From the NCBI RefSeq assembly GCF_003719335.1, contig NZ_RIAS01000005.1, positions 248,001 to 312,000 on the forward strand: a stretch of 64,000 bases of DNA, in the 5' to 3' direction. The notes beneath the pieces were generated by a model. The model was not told the DNA's origin. It was given only the letters and a program-made list of their open reading frames with translations, and did no database searches. The position numbers were made by a program, and so were the translations under genes. Source of the DNA: Paenibacillus amylolyticus (GTDB lineage Bacteria; Bacillota; Bacilli; Paenibacillales; Paenibacillaceae). Each line of letters opens with the position of its first letter. The first letter of the stretch is position 1. Of this stretch, positions 8,520 through 17,200 are shown piece by piece.

Positions 8520-9902
8520 ATGTCTGATAAAAAGTGGGACCTCGTCGCACTTGCTTCTATCCCTGTCATTATGACGTTGGGAAACTCCATGCTTATACCG
8601 ATTTTGCCACAGATTGAACGGGAATTGAAGGTATCTTCATTCAAGGTCAGTATGCTGATTACGGTATATGCTGTAGTGGCCATTCTGCTGATTCCACTCG
8701 CAGGATATTTATCGGATCGATTCGGCAGGAAAGCCGTGATTATTCCCAGTCTTGTCATTGCAGCGGTTGGAGGGGCTGTTGCAGGGGTTGCTGCATGGTT
8801 CATGAGCGGAAATATAGCCTATTGGACGATTCTTGGGGGAAGGTTTTTGCAGGGAGTGGGTGCAGCAGGCGCATTTCCGATTGTCATACCTCTGGTGGGG
8901 GACATGTTCAAGAATGAAGATGAGGTAAGCAAAAGTCTGGGCATCATCGAAACCTCGAACACGTTTGGCAAAGTGCTTAGTCCGATTCTGGGTGCGGCGC
9001 TGGCAGTATGGTTATGGTATTCGCCGTTTCTGGCGATTCCGGTGCTTTGTCTAATTTCGCTAATCCTCGTTATATTCCTGGTTAAAACACCGAAGAGGAA
9101 GGAAAAACCGCCTACATTTTCGGAATTTGTTGCTTCCATTCGTGACGTTCTCAAAGAAAAGGGACGCTGGTTGTACGCTTTGTTCGCAATCGGTGGAATT
9201 TGTATGTTTCTTATTTTTGGCGTCTTATATTATCTTTCTGAAACGCTGGAGAGTGAGTTTGCGCTCAAAGGTGTAGTCAAAGGGCTCGTGTTGGCCATCC
9301 CTTTGGCATCGTTATGTCTAGCTTCGTTTTTGGCAGGCAAGTGGATTGGTAAAAATAAATCACGCATGAAATGGCTCGGTTTTGCCGGACTAGCCTTGGT
9401 AACGGTATCGCTGGGGATTATCGGCATATTCGATAATATTTACGTTGTGGTGGGATTGTTCACCCTAGGGAGTGCGGGTATCGGTGCTGCACTGCCATGT
9501 CTCGACACGTTGATTACAGAAGGTGTAGACAAAAAGCAACGTGGTACAATTACAGCTCTGTTCAGCAGCATGCGTTTTATCGGCGTATCGCTCGGCCCGC
9601 CCGTTGTTTCTTTGTTGATTGGTTCCCATCATTTTTTGCTTTTTGGCATTCTGGCTGCGTCAGGTGCTGTCGGAGGCTTGCTCACGTTGCTGGCGGTTAA
9701 ACCTGAGAAGAGAGGGGGGCCAACTTCTGGCAGTGATTCAAAGCAGGATGATCAGGAGAAGCAGGATGAAGAAGACAAAAAGCATAGTAATAAAGACAAG
9801 CAGGACGGGCATGACAAGTTGCGCAAAAGGCGTGTGCAAGAAAGTGAAACCGATCAAGGATACAGACCCTCACCTCTGCGCCGTAAAAAAAGTCTCTACT
9901 GA
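8520..9902 (+). CDS. MFS drug/siderophore-type exporter with charged tail
   Basis: A 460-residue major facilitator with about 12 membrane segments. The MFS signature between segments 2 and 3 reads GYLSDRFGRKAV, and the family-typical GxxxGPxxGG-like region is replaced by TFGKVLSPILGAAL. The sequence resembles the YmfD (bacillibactin export) branch, but I cannot fix the substrate. Residues from about 395 on form a Lys/Asp/Glu/Gln-rich hydrophilic tail of over 60 residues with no membrane segment, which is unusual. ATG follows AAGGTGG. The gene is a single unit ended by a strong bidirectional hairpin. Confidence 0.8.
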   Translation: MSDKKWDLVALASIPVIMTLGNSMLIPILPQIERELKVSSFKVSMLITVYAVVAILLIPLAGYLSDRFGRKAVIIPSLVIAAVGGAVAGVAAWFMSGNIAYWTILGGRFLQGVGAAGAFPIVIPLVGDMFKNEDEVSKSLGIIETSNTFGKVLSPILGAALAVWLWYSPFLAIPVLCLISLILVIFLVKTPKRKEKPPTFSEFVASIRDVLKEKGRWLYALFAIGGICMFLIFGVLYYLSETLESEFALKGVVKGLVLAIPLASLCLASFLAGKWIGKNKSRMKWLGFAGLALVTVSLGIIGIFDNIYVVVGLFTLGSAGIGAALPCLDTLITEGVDKKQRGTITALFSSMRFIGVSLGPPVVSLLIGSHHFLLFGILAASGAVGGLLTLLAVKPEKRGGPTSGSDSKQDDQEKQDEEDKKHSNKDKQDGHDKLRKRRVQESETDQGYRPSPLRRKKSLY

Positions 9903-9940
9903 CGGGTGCATGGAATGATTCCTTACGCTAAGGGAAACCT

Positions 9941-10000
9941 AAAAACGCGTTTACGTCTCACAGAGCAGAGTAGCTGCTTGCCAGATGTAAACGCGTTTTT
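9941..10000. terminator. Strong bidirectional terminator between two MFS genes
   Basis: A perfect 14-bp stem (AAAAACGCGTTTAC with GTAAACGCGTTTTT) encloses a 32-nt loop that contains a second small hairpin. It sits between convergent genes and has A and T tracts on opposite sides. Confidence 0.85.
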
Positions 10001-10109
10001 GTACTGACATCCCGACAGAAGATGATATCAATTTGGCTCTTTTGATGAACACCTGTGTTTCAGGTGAACTTCAGGAAATACATATTCTGAAATTCAACGT
10101 AATTATCTG

Positions 10110-11456
10110 TTAGTTTCTTTTATCAAGCTCTGCTTGTACATGATTTGTATCATGTGAAGCAAAGCTGTCCGTTGCCGTAATATGTGTATGGGATAACAGC
10201 GGATGTGTTTCAATCTGGAAGCTGCCACTTCGTTTTCCCTGAATCAGATAGATCAGGAGAAACAATGCCATAAATATGACGGAGTAACGATACATTTCCG
10301 TATAACTTGTTAAGGAAGCGATAGCGCCGAGCAGAAGTGCACCCGTAGCAATGCCAAAATCAAGTGTGTTCAAAAACATCCCGTTTGCCATCCCTCTCTG
10401 AGCAGGGGAGACCACCTGAATCATCCAGGTTTGTAATGACGATTGCATAGAGCCATAACCAATACCGTAGATAAAAGCAGCTACAAACAGGACAGGCATC
10501 GTCGTTGCCCAGGAAAGGGTAAGGAGTCCAAGGGCGATACATATTGCCCCAGGAATCAATAAAGCTTTAGGACCTTTACTGTCGTAAATTCGACCGGCAA
10601 ACGGTCTAACGAGTAGAACAGCCAGTGCATTAAACAGGAAAAACAGCGCTGGGTTAGCAAGATGCGCTTCTTTACCAAACAAAACGATAAACCCGACTAA
10701 TCCGCCGTAGGTAATAGACAGCAAACCGTTCAGTATACTTGGCAGGATCAGTTTCCGGTTAAAAGGCGCCTTTGCTTTAGAACCCGGTTTAGCTTCTGAA
10801 ACAGTTGCAACATCGCGAGCTAATTGCTCTTGTTGTGAGGGTTGCGCCTTAGTAACCTGGGAAGCCTCTGTCTTGGCTGCTTTTTTACGTGTCAGGCTAT
10901 AACTGAGTGGATAGATCACAGCAATCACTCCCGCAGTACTCAGCATAAGGGTGACAAACCCAGCTCCTTGTAGCAGGGTAACGCCGATAATCGGCCCCAT
11001 GGACATCGCCAGGCTGGTGGACAATCCAAAGTAACCCATGCCTTCGCCCATTCGCTTGACAGGTACAATGTCAGATGCCATGGTTGGAAATGCAGTACTG
11101 CTTAGTCCGAATCCAACACCGAACACCATACGGAGCAAAAGCAGAACAGCGATACCCGCAGCAAAATAATAGCCAAGCGTGGCAAGCAGGGCTATAGACA
11201 AGCCAATATAGATCATCGCATTACGGAAACCCTTTTCCAGTGCTTTCGCAGAGTAGAGTCGTGCCGCAATGGCGCTTAATGCAAACAGGCAGGTGAATAG
11301 GCTGACTTGAAATGCATTGGCATGGAATCGATCCTGCACATAAGAGGGTAGTGGTGAAACGATCATGTGCAGTTGTAGGAATAATAGAAAATTACATAAC
11401 ATGAGTAAAATAAAATCGGTCGTCCATAATCGGACAGGTGCAGATTGTTCTTTCAT
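10110..11456 (-). CDS. MFS transporter in a MarR-controlled operon
   Basis: A 448-residue major facilitator with about 12 membrane segments, split by a hydrophilic loop at residues 190-225 rich in Lys, Ala and Gln. It starts 29 nt after the MarR gene, so both are probably on one mRNA. ATG follows GGGGGAA. The closest general description is a drug-efflux-type MFS; the substrate is unknown. Coupling to a MarR repressor suggests induction by a small toxic or aromatic compound. Confidence 0.82.
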   Translation of the reverse strand: MKEQSAPVRLWTTDFILLMLCNFLLFLQLHMIVSPLPSYVQDRFHANAFQVSLFTCLFALSAIAARLYSAKALEKGFRNAMIYIGLSIALLATLGYYFAAGIAVLLLLRMVFGVGFGLSSTAFPTMASDIVPVKRMGEGMGYFGLSTSLAMSMGPIIGVTLLQGAGFVTLMLSTAGVIAVIYPLSYSLTRKKAAKTEASQVTKAQPSQQEQLARDVATVSEAKPGSKAKAPFNRKLILPSILNGLLSITYGGLVGFIVLFGKEAHLANPALFFLFNALAVLLVRPFAGRIYDSKGPKALLIPGAICIALGLLTLSWATTMPVLFVAAFIYGIGYGSMQSSLQTWMIQVVSPAQRGMANGMFLNTLDFGIATGALLLGAIASLTSYTEMYRYSVIFMALFLLIYLIQGKRSGSFQIETHPLLSHTHITATDSFASHDTNHVQAELDKRN

Positions 11457-11485
11457 GGTGAAACATTCCCCCTGAGTTGTGATAG

Positions 11486-11908
11486 TTACAGATTGCGATT
11501 AATGAGGGAAAGAGTATGTTTAAATGCTTCCATCTGGTCTTCGGGTATACCTTCAGCAAGTTTTTTATTCATTTCTCTTTCGATCGGAACAAGCACATCA
11601 ATTAATGCTTTGCCATCTTTGGTAGGATACAGCAGGTACGCTCTACGGTCCTGATCACTCGTGCGGCGCTCGACCCAGCCTTTTTTCTCCAATAAATCGA
11701 TGATCCGTGCGGTGGTAGGCTGGTCTTTGAACACATAACCTGCCATTTCTTTCTGGTTAACGCCTTCCTTACGCACCACATTAAAAAGCACAGAAAATTG
11801 CTCTGTGGTAATATCGTAGGGTTTAAATTGTGCCGCTAGAAGGGCAGCTGTTTTGCGGTGGGTGAGTCCGAGCATGAATCCAACAGATTGCTCCAAAGAA
11901 TACTCCAT
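11486..11908 (-). CDS. MarR-family repressor
   Basis: A winged-helix repressor of about 140 residues: GLTHRKTAALLAAQF near the start, recognition region GVNQKEMAGYVFKDQPTTAR, and wing with DQDRRAYLLYPT. The frame stays open further upstream, but the promoter and a 26-bp palindrome occupy that DNA, so ATG 11908, preceded by a GCGAGG ribosome site, is the better start. It is the first gene of an operon with the MFS transporter and almost certainly represses itself through the palindrome. Confidence 0.85.
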   Translation of the reverse strand: MEYSLEQSVGFMLGLTHRKTAALLAAQFKPYDITTEQFSVLFNVVRKEGVNQKEMAGYVFKDQPTTARIIDLLEKKGWVERRTSDQDRRAYLLYPTKDGKALIDVLVPIEREMNKKLAEGIPEDQMEAFKHTLSLINRNL

Positions 11909-11950
11909 GAATGGATGAACCTCGCTTCCGTAGAAAATATCTCTAAAATT

Positions 11951-11976
11951 CATATAGTTGTTATAACAACTATATG
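11951..11976. promoter_or_regulatory. 26-bp perfect palindrome, predicted MarR operator
   Basis: The half-site CATATAGTTGTTA is followed by its exact reverse complement, giving a 26-bp perfect palindrome. It covers the -10 box and transcription start of the marR-MFS promoter, which is the expected arrangement for a self-repressing MarR protein. Confidence 0.8.
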
Positions 11977-11997
11977 TGGAACAAGTAATTTTGTCAA
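11969..11997 (-). promoter_or_regulatory. Sigma-A promoter of the marR-MFS operon
   Basis: On the minus strand, a perfect TTGACA (11992-11997), a 17-nt spacer and TATAGT (11969-11974). The -10 box lies inside the palindromic operator. Confidence 0.8.
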
Positions 11998-12115
11998 AGA
12001 CAATTGTTGTGCCACAGGGGCAGAGCATATCGATGCAAAGCGTAAAAATTCCTGCTAGAATAGGGATGAAACGGCTTCCAAAGTAATAAAAAATTTGTTA
12101 TGTAAGGAGCGTTTA

Positions 12116-12592
12116 ATGATGCTGAAAAATATTCCTGCGATCCTTCCGCCTGAACTCCTCAAACTTATGTCCGAAATGGGACATGGTGATGAACTTGTGC
12201 TAACGGATGCAAACTTCCCTGCGGCCAGCCATGCTGAACGTTTAGTACGCTGTGATGGCATTGGCACTGTGCAACTATTGGAAGCTGTATTACAGCTATT
12301 TCCGCTAGACACCTATGTAGAGCGACCAGCCGCCGTCATGCAGGTGGTTAAAGGTGATCCAGTCATTCCGATTATCTGGGAAGATTACCGGCGGTTAATT
12401 GAGCAATACGAGGATATGAGAGATGCACTCGAATACGAGGATCGTTTTGATTTTTATGAACGTGCCACCAAAGCGTATGTCATTGTTGCAACGGGTGAAC
12501 GTGCTCAATACGCGAACCTCATTTTGAAAAAGGGAGTTGTTTTCCCTGAATCAGGACCCGCTCAAGAGCGGATGAATTCAGAAACCTACTAA
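12116..12592 (+). CDS. fucU: L-fucose mutarotase FucU (RbsD/FucU family)
   Basis: Interconverts the alpha and beta anomers of fucose (or ribose in RbsD relatives). The 158-residue product has the family marks: MGHGDELVLTDANFPA near residue 25 with the catalytic His and Asp, and C-terminal YANLILKKGVV. The start is one of two adjacent ATG codons 6-9 nt after AAGGAG. No fucose isomerase, kinase or fucosidase lies nearby, so it is a lone gene. It could serve fucosylated xyloglucan handled by other genes in the window, but that is inference. Confidence 0.88.
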   Translation: MMLKNIPAILPPELLKLMSEMGHGDELVLTDANFPAASHAERLVRCDGIGTVQLLEAVLQLFPLDTYVERPAAVMQVVKGDPVIPIIWEDYRRLIEQYEDMRDALEYEDRFDFYERATKAYVIVATGERAQYANLILKKGVVFPESGPAQERMNSETY

Positions 12593-12608
12593 AATCATAT
12601 TCGTTTAG

Positions 12609-12643
12609 GGCGACGGAGCTGGTGAGGCTTTCGCCGCCTTTTT
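12609..12643 (+). terminator. Probable terminator of fucU
   Basis: A 9-bp stem with one mismatch (GGCGACGGA with TTCGCCGCC) is followed by five T residues. Confidence 0.6.
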
Positions 12644-12948
12644 GCGTTTGCCTGATCGTTCCGCTTACGATCTGGCTGCCAAGTCTGATCCGATCTCGGT
12701 TCGTGCAGCCTCTTCAAGCAATGGCTACCGTATCTGTGAGTGAACAATGATCACTATAGTGTGCAACACTTGAGTAGAAATATACTTTAGGTATGGCATG
12801 ATTCGGCAAAGGATACATAAATGCAAACTTTACTCCTGATGATGAATGGGGCAAAGGCATGATTTCTTTTACAATGGACTTCAGGAAGATCTAATTCGAG
12901 GGATGTATTGTAAGGAAAAGAATGAAGAGAAAGTAGGGGAAAAGGGAC
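12644..12948. other. Intergenic region, no feature recognised
   Basis: About 300 nt between fucU and a GNAT gene. GC content drops along it. GCATGATT and GGCAAAGG occur twice each in the second half, but I see no clear promoter, structured RNA or supported reading frame. Confidence 0.4.
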
Positions 12949-13449
12949 GTGAAAAACACGAAGGAAATGAAAATCAAAATTAGACAAGCGAATCCAAATG
13001 ATATTTCGGAAGTATCGAGGCTTTTTAATGAGTATCGCATGTTTTATGGTCAGCATTCAGATCTGGAGGCAGCGACATCTTTTATTAAAGAACGGATGAG
13101 TAAGCAAGAATCAATGATTTTTATTGCTGCGTGTAACGAAGGATCAAAGATGCCTGACACCGCTATGGGTTTGGTACAAATTTATCCCAGTTATAGTTCC
13201 GTTTCGATGGGACCGATCTGGATTCTGAACGACCTGTTCGTGGATTCAAAATATCGGAAGCAGGGGATAGCCCGAAAGCTGATGCAGGCGGTGATGAAGC
13301 AAGCCAAGAAACAGCAGATTCTTCGAATTGTACTTTCTACAGCGATTAGCAATCAGCAGGCTCAAGCATTATATGAATCCGAAGGATATACACAGGATCA
13401 AAGCTTCATGTATTATGAATGTAACGTTGAGCGTGAAAATGGGTCCTGA
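12949..13449 (+). CDS. GNAT-family N-acetyltransferase
   Basis: A 166-residue single-domain acetyltransferase. The acetyl-CoA loop reads YRKQGIARKLMQAV (Q/R-x-x-G-x-A type) near residue 103, followed by a strand LRIVLSTA and ALYESEGY, the usual C-terminal helix-strand of the fold. The acceptor is unknown. GTG 12949 is preferred because AGGGG lies 8 nt upstream; the internal ATG at 12967 has its ribosome site too close. Confidence 0.8.
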   Translation: MKNTKEMKIKIRQANPNDISEVSRLFNEYRMFYGQHSDLEAATSFIKERMSKQESMIFIAACNEGSKMPDTAMGLVQIYPSYSSVSMGPIWILNDLFVDSKYRKQGIARKLMQAVMKQAKKQQILRIVLSTAISNQQAQALYESEGYTQDQSFMYYECNVERENGS

Positions 13450-13505
13450 TTAAGTTGTTACAATACATCATCTGGTGTTGACGAGATAAGGAGGGATAAC
13501 CAGAT

Positions 13506-14126
13506 ATGATGCAGTGGATTGCCATGATTACGATGTTGATTGATCATATAGGAGCTGTGTTTTTTCCGCATGTGGTTGAACTGAGAATCATCGGCCGTAT
13601 CGCTTTTCCTATCTATGCCTTTGCTGTATATATCGGCTACAAGCATACACGTAATGTACAGAAATACATATGGCGATTGTTTTGGATCGCAGTGATTTCC
13701 CAAGTGCCGTTTATGGCTGCGTTTAATCATTTTTCGCTAAATGTAGTCTGGACCCTGTGGTCGGCACTGCTGGTGCTGCTGGCTCTGGATCGGCTGTCTT
13801 CTAAGCTGATCAGTATCCCGATTGCGATCGGGGCGGGATGGGTAATGGAATGGTCACATATGGATTATGGTATGTATGGTCTGCTGCTCGTGCTGTTATT
13901 CCGTTACTTCAAAGGGCCAGTGTTGGTCATGGCACATGTTGTATTGAATGCACTTTATTTGTTGCTCCATCACAGCTCTCTCCAGATGTACAGCATGCTA
14001 GCAACGATGGGGATTGCAATTGCACAGTACTACCAGGCAGGTTTCCGTTTGAAAGGGCCTCGGTGGATCTGGCGTTATTTCTATCCGGCTCATCTTGCTA
14101 TCATTGCTGTAATCCGTTGGATATAG
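13506..14126 (+). CDS. TraX-family membrane protein
   Basis: A 206-residue membrane protein with about six segments that begins MMQWIAMITMLIDHIGAVFF and continues with IIGRIAFPIYAFAVYIGYKHTRN, the characteristic TraX opening. TraX acetylates pilin on F plasmids; chromosomal relatives in Firmicutes are common and their targets are unknown. No conjugation gene is nearby, so a role in conjugation is unlikely. The ribosome site is AAGGAGG about 11 nt before ATG. Confidence 0.82.
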   Translation: MMQWIAMITMLIDHIGAVFFPHVVELRIIGRIAFPIYAFAVYIGYKHTRNVQKYIWRLFWIAVISQVPFMAAFNHFSLNVVWTLWSALLVLLALDRLSSKLISIPIAIGAGWVMEWSHMDYGMYGLLLVLLFRYFKGPVLVMAHVVLNALYLLLHHSSLQMYSMLATMGIAIAQYYQAGFRLKGPRWIWRYFYPAHLAIIAVIRWI

Positions 14127-14210
14127 TTTTATGTGGTGAAAAGACAGCGTATTAAAGAGGTTACGTCGTTATTACGATCACTCCCCATTTTTCACTCATC
14201 TTTATGCAAA

Positions 14211-14249
14211 AAAAGCCACTTATCGCCGTAACGCGATAAAGTGGCTTTT
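14211..14249. terminator. Bidirectional terminator between traX and the NRPS
   Basis: A 16-bp stem (AAAAGCCACTTATCGC with GCGATAAAGTGGCTTTT, one bulge) lies between convergent genes and is flanked by A and T tracts. Confidence 0.85.
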
Positions 14250-14290
14250 GCTTTATTTATTTCTATTGATATCGTTATCCGACATATCGT

Positions 14291-17200
14291 TTAATCTGCA
14301 ACTGTTGTTGTACCATAATTCGGACGAATTGCTGCAGGAAAATAACCGATCTGAACTGCATAGTCCAGCATGGTATGAATGAAACGCTCATCGGTTTTGG
14401 CGCAGAAGATTCCTGCTGGTTCGACATAAGCCGTTGTTACCGGCGATGCATAGGCATATGCTGAATCCTTCGCTCCGTCACCTTCCAACTGAGCAATCGC
14501 AAGTTGCAGAGCTTCCGGTTCTTTGGCAATTGTTGTATCAAACAGCCAGTGGTTATAGTCTTCAAACGGCATTGTTTCGACATTATAACCTGCATGCTTC
14601 ACCGCTTCTACCAAGGCATCATACCGGATCGGCTCTGGATTACAGATATGGAATACACGGCCAGCTGTATCCTGACGTAAGGCCAGATGTACGATTGCTT
14701 CGCTGGCATAATTGATCGGGGTAAAGTCCATCAGCCAGTCCGCGGCAGGGGCTTTGCCCAGCAATAACATGGCCTTGATCATGCGGTAGATCGCATTGCT
14801 ATCAATATTTGTCTGAAAACGACCTGTACGAGAATCACATGTCAGGTTGCCTGCACGGTAAATGCTGACTGGCACTCCTTCTGCTGCGGCATTCATGAGT
14901 ACTTTCTCGGCTTCGAGCTTACTGTCGGAGTAGACATTGTCCACATGTAACTCTTCCGGGAAACGGTCATATTGCAATGTAGATTCCCATTGTCCGCTGA
15001 GGGCCAGATCTTCGGGTATGCCCATCGTGGATATGTGATGGAACGAAGCTCCTTTTTTGTTACGTATCAGGTCTAACAAAGCAACTGTGCCTTCGACATT
15101 GGTTTTAGCGAACTGTGCCGCTTCCCCGAAATGACGAACATCAGCGGCGCAGTGAATGATACGGTCAATCCTTGACTCAAGCAACGTTTGTTGCTCTGCG
15201 GCAAGACCCAGATTCTTTTCCTCCAAATTCCCTTCAACAATCACAACACGACCTTCGAGCTGGTCAGCAAGTTGTTTGCCGAAATAACCCAACATTACTT
15301 TGCTTAAACGTGCCATTGCTGTCGTGCCATCGCTTGGACGACGAACAAGAGCGTAGATCCGTGCCGAAGACTTCACAATTAACTGCTGCAGTACATGTGA
15401 GCCCAGATAACCGGTTGCACCCGTCAGCAGCACATGTTCAGGCTGTAGAATGTTCGGATATCCAAGCTGGGGAGACAGTTCCACCGGATGTTCGGAAAGT
15501 TGCGTGATGATGCCAGTTGCAGTGGATGTCTGTTTCGCCGGTTCACGTTGCTCTGATAAAAGTGCGACTCGGCGAGCAAGTGCGCGAATTGTTTTCTCCG
15601 CAAAGAAATCGGCGATTTTCAGCTGCGGATAATGTGGCTTCAGAAGAACCAGAACATGGATGACACGCAGGGAGTCGCCACCAATACTGAAGAAACTGTC
15701 TTCGACACCAAACTCCTCATGTTGCAAAATCTCTTTCCAAGCATGGAAGAGTATAGATTCCGTTTCTGTCTCCGGCATCACGCGGTCTGGCTGATCGGTA
15801 TGACGTTCAGCATGTGGCATGGATACCATGGCCTTGCGGTTGATTTTCCCTGTTGGGGCAATAGGCATCTCATCCAGCTGGCAGATCCATTTTGGTACAA
15901 AGTAGGATGGAAGTTTCTCTGAAAGTGTTGCTTTGATATCCGTTACGGAAAGGGTGCTTCCATCTTTGGATGTAAAGTAACCCACGAGCATGTTTTGCCC
16001 ATCCGCTTCCTTTTTTGCAATAACGGCAACATCCTGGATCTGCTCCAGTCTGGCCAGATGATCTTCGATTTCACCGATCTCGATTCGGTGACCCCGAATT
16101 TTAAGCTGAGAGTCACTGCGTCCCACATATTCCAGTAATCCGGTATCCAGCATTTTGGCAATATCCCCGGACTTGTATATTTTCTCGCCAATCGCAAACG
16201 GGTTATCAATAAAGGATTGCTCTGTGCGCTCGGGCTGGTTCAAGTAGCCTTTGGCAAGCGCAGGAGTTGCGATATACACTTCGCCAGGTACGCCTACAGG
16301 ACAGAGCTGATGTTCTTCGTTGACAATATAAACTTTGTAATTATGAATAGGTCTGCCAATCGGAATATTAACGACGTGTCCCGGGACCTGTTCACTAATC
16401 CGGTGTGTCGTGGTAGCCACGGTGCATTCTGTTGGTCCGTATACATTAACGATGTCAATCTGATTGCCAAATTTGCGTTGGAAAGCCCGAACCTGTTCTC
16501 CATAGAGGGCCTCCCCGGCTACGGTGATGATGCGTACTTTTGCCAGTTTATGAAAGCCTTCATCAGACAGATAAGAAGCCAGTTGATTGAAGAAAATGGT
16601 GGGCAATATCGTAATAATGGTCGTTCCTGTTCTTTCGATTGCACTTGCAAACTCTTCAATAGATACTCGTTCTTCTGCAGATAACAGATAAAGCTCGGCT
16701 CCATAGAACAGAGCACCAATCGTATCCCATACTGATGCATCGAAGCTATATGTGGCAAACTGCGTTAATACATCGCCGGGTTGAATGTCACAGTCACGCT
16801 GTACAACACTGCCCAGATTGGTGACACCCCGGTGAGCGATCAGTGCGCCCTTTGGTTTGCCAGTAGAGCCTGAAGTATAAATGACGTAAGCGAGATCATC
16901 TGGTTTGATATCCAGGTTCGGATTGCTGGCAGCAAATCCTGCAAGTCGTCCGTCTACGGAAAGAATGTGACGTACCGTAGAAATACCGGAAAACAATGCT
17001 TTGGCTTGATCAAACGAGGCTTCTGTTGTCAGTACAAACGGAGAAGCTGTATCTTCGACAATGTAACTGTTCCGTTCTTGCGGATGTTCAGGATCAATCG
17101 GTACGTAGGCACCGCCTGCTTTAAGAACACCGAGCAACGAGATGATTGTATCCAGGCTGCGATCCATAAAAATACTGACAAATTCACCTTGCTTTAATCC

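Noticed and set aside
11909-12028. Longer N-terminus for the MarR protein
   Set aside because: This DNA contains the promoter and operator; the mRNA cannot include those codons.
13506-14126. Conjugation function for the TraX-like protein
   Set aside because: No other transfer genes are nearby; chromosomal TraX-family genes are common in Firmicutes.
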